From Pirellula sp. (GTDB lineage Bacteria; Planctomycetota; Planctomycetia; Pirellulales; Pirellulaceae), in NCBI GenBank assembly GCA_021300155.1, contig JAJTID010000097.1, positions 33,675 through 97,674 of the forward strand: DNA of 64,000 nucleotides. Reading direction: 5' to 3'. Below are positions 34,653 to 42,524 of the stretch, piece by piece; the first letter of the stretch is position 1, and each line of letters begins with the position of its first letter. The position numbers were made by a program, and so were the translations under genes. The notes below the pieces were generated by a model, which saw nothing but the letters and a program-made list of their open reading frames with translations, made no database searches and was not told the origin of the DNA.

Positions 34653-35537
34653 ATGACCATGATGATACGTAGTTGTATAGCAGGAGTACTTGCGTTTGTA
34701 TTAAGTGGATACGCAGTATGCCAACAGCCTGAACCGATTCTTCCGCCACCAGCCATCTATAAGGGCAATTGTCTGCTTAGACCGCTTAGTGGATCGGCAT
34801 TTACGATCGGTGCGGGTGACTTTTCATTTGCAAGGTATTTTTGCGAAGCATGGACTCCTTCATTCTATGAATTCATGTTCGGCGAAAATTCACATATTTG
34901 GAGTCATGGGAGTGTCTTCCTCCACGAGTTACCTCCTGAGTACGGCTCGTCTGGATTAACCGGCTCAACTGTTGCTGTTGCTGTAAATTTCTTTGACGAT
35001 ATGGAGACTTACAATCCAAGCGTCGCAACCGTAACCCTAGGAAATTCGGCTCTTCTTGCAGGATTTGGGCTTGGATTTTGGACTAGTGCTGAGCACGGAG
35101 CCATTTTGGCAGCAACTGCACCTCCCGATGCGGATGTGTGCATTATGCTCGCAACGCTTGGTGCCCAATCACTTGGGATTCTAGACGATGAACAACAGAG
35201 TTATCTTTTCGTTCGTGCGGGAATGTCTGGTATTGCCGTGACCCCAACGACCTCTATGTACAGTCGGGCATATTTGGATCCCGCAAACAATTTTTCGCAA
35301 GAATACGAATTTGGAGTTGGCGCGGCTGGAGTTGGTCATGCTTTTTTTGCTAATGAATATGTGACTCCAAGAGGGCCATTTCAGCCAGCATTGGACTCGC
35401 AAGGAAACGACCTAGATGTGATAGTTCAGCTTGAACTGCAGCGATTCAATCGAAATGGGAGCCAAATGAGCGAGGCAACTGTGACCGCAAGCGCAACACT
35501 TCAAACATTTCAATTGCCCACCCCATTAGAACCTTGA
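34653..35537 (+). CDS. hypothetical secreted protein
   Basis: A 294-residue protein that I do not recognise. The signal peptide is MTMMIRSCIAGVLAFVLSGY (cleavage near Ala-Val-Cys, about residue 23). The mature part is aromatic- and Gly-rich and looks beta-rich: GSAFTIGAGDFSFARYF, TVAVAVNFFDD, NSALLAGFGLGFW, YEFGVGAAGVGHAFFANEY. The pattern could suit a beta-barrel or lectin-like fold; no catalytic motif is seen. Base composition is more AT-rich than in neighbouring housekeeping genes, and there is no operon partner within 150 bases. Confidence 0.65.
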   Translation: MTMMIRSCIAGVLAFVLSGYAVCQQPEPILPPPAIYKGNCLLRPLSGSAFTIGAGDFSFARYFCEAWTPSFYEFMFGENSHIWSHGSVFLHELPPEYGSSGLTGSTVAVAVNFFDDMETYNPSVATVTLGNSALLAGFGLGFWTSAEHGAILAATAPPDADVCIMLATLGAQSLGILDDEQQSYLFVRAGMSGIAVTPTTSMYSRAYLDPANNFSQEYEFGVGAAGVGHAFFANEYVTPRGPFQPALDSQGNDLDVIVQLELQRFNRNGSQMSEATVTASATLQTFQLPTPLEP

Positions 35538-35693
35538 TTGATTGCATGTCTTGCATGTGTACTACTAATTGTCATTTCTCTGTCGAGCAGGCGATTGGTT
35601 GTGTTTGTATAGCTGGGGGGCTGCCTCAGCTTGGTAAGTGCTTGTGAATTCCGTATCCCTAGAATCGCGACTATTTGTCATTGACATTTGGAT

Positions 35694-36407
35694 ATGTTAA
35701 AAGTATTTGTTTTCTTGTTGTTTGCAATTTTTGTATCCAACGAAGAACTCGCTACGACGAGAATTGAGTCAAGGTACAGCGCAAACGAAGCATTAATGGT
35801 GATGGCAAGTACCCGCGAACGGAAAGAGATTGGTCTCGATGCGGCAACACATGAAGAAGCCAAAAAAGTTGTACTCGAGATGCTATCGAAAATAAATTCT
35901 CTAACTCACAAAGCGATGCAATTGCAAAATGAAAAGAGTAAAGATGAGGTTTTTTTACGTTCCGAATTGACCAAAATCGATCAAGAAATCGCAAAGGTAC
36001 AACAAATCGTCAATAAGAATGCACAGTCTTTCCTTTCAGAATTAGAAGATAAGCAAAAAAGATCACTGACGGCGATTCTTGTACTCCGGCAGCGTGAACT
36101 TGCAGTTCTAAATCAATACGTTGCAGAACAAATCAAGTTGCCGGAGGATGACCGACTGGAATTGATAATCAAGATGGAGAATTCGTTGAGAGACTTTACA
36201 ATCGAGTGCAAACACAAGCTTTCTGATTGTAAAGAAAGTGAAAGAACTGAATTAACAAAGAAATTTATGTCGGAATGGAACGAGATTGGTCGTCGAACGG
36301 TGCGAGATTTTTTGTCGAGCACGCAGTGTTCTAGCTACGAAAGCCTTTCGAGAGAAGCCGATGCAATACTGGCAGCAAGAAAACTCAATGGACCTTTACC
36401 AAGGTAG
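35694..36407 (+). CDS. hypothetical secreted coiled-coil protein
   Basis: A 237-residue protein. A hydrophobic N-terminus (about residues 2-15) is a likely signal peptide. The rest is highly charged and almost entirely helical, with long runs rich in Glu, Lys, Gln and Leu (KVVLEMLSKINSLTHK, LTKIDQEIAKVQQIVNKN), consistent with a coiled coil of more than 150 residues. The ATG at 35694 is preferred over TTG at 35688. The gene is clearly AT-richer than its neighbours, as is the preceding gene, which may mark recent acquisition. It is not recognised; OmpH/Skp-like periplasmic helical proteins are a possible comparison, without specific evidence. Confidence 0.6.
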   Translation: MLKVFVFLLFAIFVSNEELATTRIESRYSANEALMVMASTRERKEIGLDAATHEEAKKVVLEMLSKINSLTHKAMQLQNEKSKDEVFLRSELTKIDQEIAKVQQIVNKNAQSFLSELEDKQKRSLTAILVLRQRELAVLNQYVAEQIKLPEDDRLELIIKMENSLRDFTIECKHKLSDCKESERTELTKKFMSEWNEIGRRTVRDFLSSTQCSSYESLSREADAILAARKLNGPLPR

Positions 36408-36477
36408 TTGGCTCTCAGAAGTCAACTTCTGTGAGGGGTTGATTTTTTTAATCTTTGACGGACTTGGTATTTTGGAA

Positions 36478-37698
36478 CTACCATGCGCCGATTCGGTGCA
36501 TGAGCTCGAGATTTCCCGATGAATTCCACAACGTCTCGGAGATATCCATTTCGGCAATCTCCAACGTGTTGGCAATCCGAACGATACGGGAGTTCCGGGT
36601 TTCGGTAATCGGAAGTGACCCAAGCATACATTCGATAGCTTCCAATTCGCTGTCGAAGGTGAGAGGTACCTTGGCGCTTTGCGGTGTGAGCGATGTTAGC
36701 GCATTGATCTGTGTGATTTTCATATTCGCCTCGGCCATCAGTTTTGAGGTGATCGCATCCGCCATACCGATTCCGATGGCATTGCCATGCGACTCAGGGG
36801 TTAAGCCGCGTACGAAGATCCGGCGAATAAACGGTGCAGGTCGATCGCCACGGGCCGAACTGCTATCGTATCCGTGGATGCTTCGATTGATGACATTCGG
36901 ATCCATCCCTGCCCCACTGATATTCTTGCCAATCGCATCCACGATGAGCAAGTCGATCTCGTCAAAAGGCAACGTTGGCATTAGTTCTTTGGCCTGCACG
37001 AGCAACCCATTTTCAACGTCATTCATCTCGTCCTTGCGTACCCCTTGAAGTTTGGCTGTTTGATGACGCTGATTCTCCAGAATGGCAATCCCACCGAGAA
37101 TAGGCGTAGATTGAAGGACTACCTTCGCAAGGCTTCGAATGGTTCGCTCGTAGCCAAATTGCATAGCCCCCAAATGCATGGCGGCAGCTCCCCGCTGCTT
37201 TCCTAATCCGATCACCGACATCTTGAGCAGACCACTTCCGAGTGTTCCAAAGAAATCGGTGTGCGGCTTGACCCGGTTGATCAAAAGAATTCCGTCCGCC
37301 TTCATCGCTTCCGTGCTGCAGTAAGCCGAAATACCATCTTCATTCGAACCGACAATCTGTACGTCGAGTGAGTCCAAAATGGGTACCCCCATGGACGATT
37401 CGACGATGCCGTAGCTAGCCAGTAGTTCCCTTTGGCCTTCTGGCGTTGCACCACCGTGGCTACCCATCGCGGGAATAATGAATGGCTTTGCTCCCAGATC
37501 GCGAATGGCATCAATCGTGTGCTTTACGATAATCGAAAGATTCGAGATCCCCCGGCTCCCAACACCAATTGCAATGCGATCCATAGGACGAACATTGCTT
37601 ACGAGCTTAGCAACCTCGTTTCTAACCGCGTGCTCAATCTCGAGCTCGGGCGAGGCTGGAAACATTTGTCGAACACGCAAAAAGGGAGGTAATTGCAT
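36478..37698 (-). CDS. LarA-superfamily (DUF2088) protein, putative nickel-pincer-dependent isomerase
   Basis: A 406-residue protein of the lactate racemase (LarA) superfamily. Candidate cofactor and active-site residues are H81 (AMGSHGGA), H146 (RVKPHTDF), K159 (GLLKM), K167 (IGLGKQRGA) and H175 (AAAMHLG), in the same order as the His/His/Lys/His set of LarA. LarA uses a nickel-pincer nucleotide to racemise or epimerise alpha-hydroxyacids. No larB, larC or larE homologue lies in the window, so cofactor supply would come from elsewhere. The ATG at 37698 is chosen over an in-frame TTG at 37719. The substrate is unknown. Confidence 0.82.
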   Translation of the reverse strand: MQLPPFLRVRQMFPASPELEIEHAVRNEVAKLVSNVRPMDRIAIGVGSRGISNLSIIVKHTIDAIRDLGAKPFIIPAMGSHGGATPEGQRELLASYGIVESSMGVPILDSLDVQIVGSNEDGISAYCSTEAMKADGILLINRVKPHTDFFGTLGSGLLKMSVIGLGKQRGAAAMHLGAMQFGYERTIRSLAKVVLQSTPILGGIAILENQRHQTAKLQGVRKDEMNDVENGLLVQAKELMPTLPFDEIDLLIVDAIGKNISGAGMDPNVINRSIHGYDSSSARGDRPAPFIRRIFVRGLTPESHGNAIGIGMADAITSKLMAEANMKITQINALTSLTPQSAKVPLTFDSELEAIECMLGSLPITETRNSRIVRIANTLEIAEMDISETLWNSSGNLELMHRIGAW

Positions 37699-37900
37699 CA
37701 GGAAAAATCCATCGTTCAAAAGGAAGCTAGAGCCCAGGCTTCTATGCTTTGCCCAACCGAAGTTCTTTGACCCAACAACGCAAAGCCGACCGGAACGACA
37801 GCTTACCTTTTGTGGTAGGATATGGCAGTCGTCGTTGTTGCATTGTCAACTCAACGTATCCTAGCATCGTATTCCTCACAAAGTCTTGGAGTCAATCGAA

Positions 37901-38545
37901 ATGACCATTCTCTCTCGGATTCTAATCCCCACAATTTCGTTCTTGATGGTGAGTACTTTCAGCAGTTCTTTGCTCCATGCCGAAGAGCCAGTTTGGGTAC
38001 CGCTTTTCGATGGAAAAACACTCAATGGATGGGAGAAAGTGGGTAAAGAGGAAAGCAAATGGGAAGTCCAAGACGGTGCCATAACAGGAACAGGCCCTGC
38101 GTCGATGCTTGTCTGTACCAAAGGGCCATACAAGAACTTTAAGTATCGTGCTGAAATCAAAATTAATGACAAGGGGAACTCCGGGCTCTACTTTCGCACG
38201 ACTCGCAAGCCAAGTTTCTCGGATGGCTATGAAGCTCAGATCGATAGTACACACTCCGACCCAATACGAACGGGTTCGCTGTACGGCATGTGCCACGTTT
38301 ACAAGAGACTGGTCGAACCCGATGAATGGTTTACCTATGAGATCGAAGTTCGCGATGATGTTTGGCGAAAGAGAAACCTTACTCGAATCAAGATCACAGT
38401 GAATGGGAACGAATTGTATGAACACATGGATTTTGCACTTACCTTCAGGGAAGGATATTTTGCATTCCAACAACATGATCCAGGAAGCCGAGTGCAGATT
38501 CGAAAAGTAGAAGTCGCTGAACTTCCCGATACTAACAAAAACTAG
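37901..38545 (+). CDS. secreted DUF1080 (3-keto-disaccharide hydrolase-like) protein
   Basis: A 214-residue exported protein with the concanavalin-like DUF1080 fold. The signal peptide ends near residue 26 (LHA/EEPV). Family hallmarks are [30 protein letters not shown] and the [23 protein letters not shown]-terminus (here around residues 182-203). DUF1080 proteins bind or hydrolyse sugars, and some cleave 3-keto-glycosides. The start at 37901 has TGGAG ten bases upstream. Its 3' end overlaps the convergent Gfo/Idh gene by 14 bases. Confidence 0.92.
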   Translation: MTILSRILIPTISFLMVSTFSSSLLHAEEPVWVPLFDGKTLNGWEKVGKEESKWEVQDGAITGTGPASMLVCTKGPYKNFKYRAEIKINDKGNSGLYFRTTRKPSFSDGYEAQIDSTHSDPIRTGSLYGMCHVYKRLVEPDEWFTYEIEVRDDVWRKRNLTRIKITVNGNELYEHMDFALTFREGYFAFQQHDPGSRVQIRKVEVAELPDTNKN

Positions 38546-39644
38546 ATCGAGCTATTTCAGCGAGATCCACAGCTCGGTGTTCGGTGGCCGACAGATAAGC
38601 AGCATCGACCAATGCCATGGTCTTGAGATTGTCTCGACCGCTAATTTCCGGTTCCTTTCCTTGCTCGATGGCGCAAAGCAGTTGCGTCATCGTTCCGAGA
38701 AATGCATCTGGGAACCAGACTTCGTTCCATGTCGGACGAATCCATTGGTTGCCGGTTGCTATCGTCGTATACTCAATCGTGCTAGGGGTTGGTTTGGGAT
38801 ACTCCGGCCACCCAATCGTTCCGCGTGCCATGCCTGTCAACCCTTCGACTCGCCAGCGAATGTAGGAATCTGCAGCCGCCCCTTCTAACGCGGGACCGGC
38901 CCAGACATCGTCCCACGAACATGCACGCAGACCATTTGCATACTCCAAGATGTATGCGCAGATACCATCTATATGCGCAAACTTCTGGAGCGTTCGAGGA
39001 TCTTGCCGCGTGCTCGCAAAAATTCGAACGGGGTCACCAAACCAATAGCGATATGTATCGAGATGATGGATACTCATGATTCGCAATGTCACCCAGCCCT
39101 GCCGCTGTTGCCATGGCATCCAATGCGGAATAGCTCGCATGTCGACGGTTGCAAATATCGGCTCTCCGAATGCGGACTGGTTCAATAGACTCTTCATGCT
39201 TCGGACCGATTGATCGTATCGCATGTTTTGGTTTACGGCTAAAACGATGTTGGCTTCTTCACACAGACGTACGATCTCCAACGCCTGTTGATAGTTCACA
39301 CCAAGGGGTTTCTGGGCCAAAATCCCTTTTACTTTTCTTCGGTGATGAACAATGGAATGAATGATGTCGAACTGGACATCCGGTGGCACTGCAATATCGA
39401 CAATCTCCACCCTTTCATCATCCAGCATCGCCCGATAGTCGGTGTAGATGGCTGGCAGATTGTGACGTTGCGCCACTTGATGCAATCGTGCTCGGTTACG
39501 CCCAGCGATGGCGACTGGATTCAGGCCTGCATTACGATAGGCGACAAGATGGCAGTCGGACATGATGAATCCCGAGCCGATGCACCCGATGCCAATGTTC
39601 CGATTCTTTGGCAACTCAGGAAGATAGTTCACTTCATAAGACAT
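38532..39644 (-). CDS. Gfo/Idh/MocA family oxidoreductase
   Basis: A 370-residue NAD(P)-dependent oxidoreductase. The Rossmann motif is GIGCIGSG (near residues 17-24). The usual EKP motif is QKP here ([10 protein letters not shown], near residue 105), and the C-terminal alpha/beta domain contains the [13 protein letters not shown] catalytic-region motif. Members act on sugars, inositol or related compounds. It follows the PhyH dioxygenase on the same strand after 59 bases, and a DUF1080 protein lies convergently, so a role in modified-sugar metabolism is plausible. The substrate is not determined. Confidence 0.93.
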   Translation of the reverse strand: MSYEVNYLPELPKNRNIGIGCIGSGFIMSDCHLVAYRNAGLNPVAIAGRNRARLHQVAQRHNLPAIYTDYRAMLDDERVEIVDIAVPPDVQFDIIHSIVHHRRKVKGILAQKPLGVNYQQALEIVRLCEEANIVLAVNQNMRYDQSVRSMKSLLNQSAFGEPIFATVDMRAIPHWMPWQQRQGWVTLRIMSIHHLDTYRYWFGDPVRIFASTRQDPRTLQKFAHIDGICAYILEYANGLRACSWDDVWAGPALEGAAADSYIRWRVEGLTGMARGTIGWPEYPKPTPSTIEYTTIATGNQWIRPTWNEVWFPDAFLGTMTQLLCAIEQGKEPEISGRDNLKTMALVDAAYLSATEHRAVDLAEIARSSFC

Positions 39645-39703
39645 CGTAAGTTCAGTTCAGTATTCGTTTCAATCGCGTGAGACCATTCCGTTCCTGAATG
39701 GTA

Positions 39704-40534
39704 CTATGCTTTGACAGCCCCTTGTGTTTTGTCTTTGGAGCGTTCCAAAAAGACTTTGCCCGATTCACTTCCTTTGGCCCCCATCGCTAGGATGGCGGAA
39801 TCCTCTAGCTTTTGGAGTGGGGTGTACCGCGGATGATGCGAGTCTTTGTAGGGATCATTGTGTTTGGTGTTGTAACAGCAGATCAAACCCCATCGGGGTT
39901 TTTCGCTTTGATTTGCATCCGAGCTGTGAAGCGTATTGCCATGAAAGAATACGGCATCGCCTGGTTCCATCTCACAATAGACCAACTCCATGCGTTCCAT
40001 CGCCGCTTGGACCCGTTCCGGATCAGCACCGGTTTGCGTTCCGAATCGACCATGTTCTACACGACCTAGTTTGTGAGATCCTCGAAGTACTTGCAAGCAT
40101 CCGTTTTCTCGGGTGGCTGGATCGAGTGCAATGAACACACTGGCCATGTCGGGATACAAACACCCATTCTGATACCAATATCCGTAATCTTGATGCCATT
40201 CCCAAGCACCACCGACTCGCGGCTGTTTCGCACTAAGCTTGGAATGATAGTGATAGACCTCATCCCCCAATAACTGTTCCATGGATTCGACGACACGACG
40301 GCTTCGGCAGATTGCTCCATAAACATCGTCACCAGGATGATTCCATAGCGATAGGTGAGTCGTTCGACCTTTTGTATCGACGACATCCATGGCATTGGAT
40401 CTGAGGGCTTCGTCTTCCCTGGCGGCCTGTAGTACCAACGCCGTCTCGTCAGAGGTGAGCAGACTCTTCACGATCAGGAAGCCGTGCTCTTCGAATTCTC
40501 GAATCTGTTGCGATTGTAGAGGGCCTGTCATCAT
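39704..40534 (-). CDS. phytanoyl-CoA dioxygenase (PhyH) family protein
   Basis: A 276-residue Fe(II)/2-oxoglutarate-dependent dioxygenase. The metal triad is H114-x-D116 ([11 protein letters not shown]) and H203 (GNTLHSSD), with R214 (EKPRWG) as the likely 2-oxoglutarate ligand. The start at 40534 or 40531 (tandem ATG) matches the family N-terminus ([20 protein letters not shown]); the frame is open for 34 further codons back to 40636, directly at the end of the upstream zinc-ribbon gene, so the two are probably on one transcript. Family members hydroxylate diverse small molecules and lipids; the substrate is unknown. Confidence 0.93.
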   Translation of the reverse strand: MMTGPLQSQQIREFEEHGFLIVKSLLTSDETALVLQAAREDEALRSNAMDVVDTKGRTTHLSLWNHPGDDVYGAICRSRRVVESMEQLLGDEVYHYHSKLSAKQPRVGGAWEWHQDYGYWYQNGCLYPDMASVFIALDPATRENGCLQVLRGSHKLGRVEHGRFGTQTGADPERVQAAMERMELVYCEMEPGDAVFFHGNTLHSSDANQSEKPRWGLICCYNTKHNDPYKDSHHPRYTPLQKLEDSAILAMGAKGSESGKVFLERSKDKTQGAVKA

Positions 40535-40636
40535 TTCAAATCTTCGATTATCACTGAAAAAGGTTAGACTGCGATTGCTCACCAACCATCGTACCAGGAA
40601 AAGCCGTTGGTTTGCACCGGTGAAAACCATACGCAA

Positions 40637-41137
40637 TCATCTGAATGCGCCTACTTCATTCAGGCACATGATGAGCAATACGATTACCGCTCCTACTGCG
40701 AGCATGATCGCTACCAACGCCGTTGCGACTGCGGATATCATCAACGTCAAGAATAAACTGACTGGCTTCAATGGTCTCGATGCCCCGATACGGTGCAATC
40801 CTCTCACGATCGTAATGAGATACGGTGGGCCAACGAAGATCGCAAAAGGTATCAACATCCCTTGGTCTTGGACCGCAAAACCTATTCCCACAAGTACTGT
40901 CAAAACGACGCACACAAAAATAAGGATTGTAAAAAGCACGTCCCAAGCATCGAAGCTTGCTGGAGCAGTAGATTCGGATATTGACGTACTTGATTCGGAT
41001 TCGGGAACAGCGGAGACCGCATAGGGATTGGTTTCGTTTTTCGATTCGTGGCACAGCCAGCAGCGACCACTTCTGTCTTTTAACTCCGCTCCGCAGGACG
41101 GACAGAATCGATGAACTAATACAGGTGGCACATTCAT
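40637..41137 (-). CDS. zinc-ribbon membrane protein
   Basis: A 166-residue protein. The N-terminal zinc ribbon is FCPSCGAEL, then CWLCHES (C12, C15, C26, C29). An NPYAVS motif and a Ser/Glu-rich linker follow, then three to four hydrophobic helices (about residues 66-92, 93-112 and 125-158). Its ATG overlaps the upstream gene's stop by four bases (41134-41137). It is the fourth gene of the radical SAM/Lgt-like unit. Function is unknown; zinc ribbon plus membrane helices is common among uncharacterised planctomycete proteins. Confidence 0.75.
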   Translation of the reverse strand: MNVPPVLVHRFCPSCGAELKDRSGRCWLCHESKNETNPYAVSAVPESESSTSISESTAPASFDAWDVLFTILIFVCVVLTVLVGIGFAVQDQGMLIPFAIFVGPPYLITIVRGLHRIGASRPLKPVSLFLTLMISAVATALVAIMLAVGAVIVLLIMCLNEVGAFR

Positions 41138-41784
41138 GATTGGGCCTCTGCATTCATGCGATCCAATCTAGTCTGGTACTCTTCTGCCATGCGACGCGTG
41201 GATCTGATGATTTGCCCGCAAATGACTCCACACGAACCGAACGACAGCAGTAGGATCGCTTGCGTCAAGACTGGCGTCTCATGCACAGCATCGAACCATT
41301 TGGCGTCCGATGCTCCCACCAAAATCATATAGACACACATCGCCACCAACGTCGAATACCATACCAGCCCTAGACTAAACCGAAGGGCCGACAAAACGAT
41401 GATGATGAACAACGTGAATACTAAAGGGCTAGCAGCGCCTTTACCCAAATAAGCGAGCACCCCAATAATGGCAAGATCGATCGTCGTGGAGACATACTTC
41501 AAATACGACGGAAAGAAAGATCCCTTCAGCGTGATGAAAATCGCTAACGACAAACAGAGCCACGCCAATGCGGCCATCGTGATTTGGCGATGATACGTTC
41601 TTCCAGCCTCTTGAATGGAATCGGTCATCACGTAGTTGATCAATTGAACGGAATAGAATGCAATGACCAGGATGCCACGCAGCAATGCCGTACGCATCTC
41701 GCCATCAAGTTCCTGCCAACGACTCGCGATATACCACGATCTATTCTGCGAAGCGGTTGCCTGGTTCGTCTGTCGTGCCATCAT
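41134..41784 (-). CDS. hypothetical multi-pass membrane protein
   Basis: A 216-residue protein with about six hydrophobic helices (residues 34 to 195) and a charged C-terminal helix that may be a short coiled coil (STRRMAEEYQTRLDRMNAEA). This layout resembles the membrane part of sensor kinases without the kinase, but no phosphotransfer domain follows. The start at 41784/41781 (tandem ATG) lies inside the end of the Lgt-like gene (44-base overlap), and its end overlaps the zinc-ribbon gene by four bases. Coupled translation places it in the radical SAM/Lgt-like operon. Function is unknown. Confidence 0.72.
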   Translation of the reverse strand: MMARQTNQATASQNRSWYIASRWQELDGEMRTALLRGILVIAFYSVQLINYVMTDSIQEAGRTYHRQITMAALAWLCLSLAIFITLKGSFFPSYLKYVSTTIDLAIIGVLAYLGKGAASPLVFTLFIIIVLSALRFSLGLVWYSTLVAMCVYMILVGASDAKWFDAVHETPVLTQAILLLSFGSCGVICGQIIRSTRRMAEEYQTRLDRMNAEAQS

Positions 41785-42517
41785 TCCTCGAATTGGTTGA
41801 TCCTGCGATTTCGTCCCCACTCGTACTGAGCCACAAAGTGACCAAAACAGCAATCAATATCACGGAAGCTATTTGATAGGACGTTAAGTTTAGCAAAACC
41901 GTCGATTCCGGACGAAGCCACTCGGAGAAGAAACGATAAATCAAGTACGCAATCAGATACAATTTGAGTTGATGGTTCACAAACCATTTCTTGTGCGCTA
42001 TCCAAACCAAAGCGATTGCTGCAAAACCATGAAATACTACTTCGTATAGCTGCGTCGGATGTCGCACGATTCCAGGCGGATCATGGGCTGTTGGAAATGC
42101 GACACCCCACGGTAGATTCGTTTCACATCCGAAGCAACAACCCGCTAAGAAACATCCGATTCTCCCAACGGCAACCGCGATGGCCACAGGCAATGCGAAG
42201 CTGTCGCCGGTCCGCGTGCGAATGTTGGCCATCCATTTGACGAGTTCCACCGCGAGATAACCGCCGAAGATGCCCCCCAAGATGGTCTTGCCATCCGCGA
42301 ACCAAACCGTCCCTTGGTAGAAAGCTTCGATGCCTTGCTCCATCAAAAACGGAACCTTGGCTCCGATCATGGAACCGACGAAAGCTGCACCGCCGATCAA
42401 CCAGCGTTCGATGTTTGAAAGAGGAAGTCGTTTCTGGTTCTGGCGAGTAATCCACCATGCGATCGAAACCGCCGCCAACAACACGACCATGTATATCCAA
42501 CGAATCGGCAGTGACAT
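41741..42517 (-). CDS. Lgt-like (prolipoprotein diacylglyceryl transferase family) membrane protein
   Basis: A 258-residue protein with seven predicted helices. It has two Lgt-family landmarks: GRIGCFLAGCCFG (118-130) in the position of the Lgt signature, and RHPTQLYE (152-159). It differs from canonical Lgt because the His of the HGGL motif is absent (TILGG at 78-82) and the signature carries three Cys instead of Asn/Glu. Canonical Lgt moves diacylglycerol from phosphatidylglycerol to prolipoproteins. This paralogue may act on another lipid acceptor. The gene starts seven bases after the radical SAM gene, which argues for a joint role. A standard lgt is expected elsewhere in the genome. Confidence 0.85.
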   Translation of the reverse strand: MSLPIRWIYMVVLLAAVSIAWWITRQNQKRLPLSNIERWLIGGAAFVGSMIGAKVPFLMEQGIEAFYQGTVWFADGKTILGGIFGGYLAVELVKWMANIRTRTGDSFALPVAIAVAVGRIGCFLAGCCFGCETNLPWGVAFPTAHDPPGIVRHPTQLYEVVFHGFAAIALVWIAHKKWFVNHQLKLYLIAYLIYRFFSEWLRPESTVLLNLTSYQIASVILIAVLVTLWLSTSGDEIAGSTNSRNDGTTDEPGNRFAE

Positions 42518-42524
42518 GCGATTC

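Noticed and set aside
36455..37048. Plus-strand frame opposite the LarA-superfamily gene
   Set aside because: It is fully antisense to the conserved His/Lys motif region, and low in any recognisable sequence.
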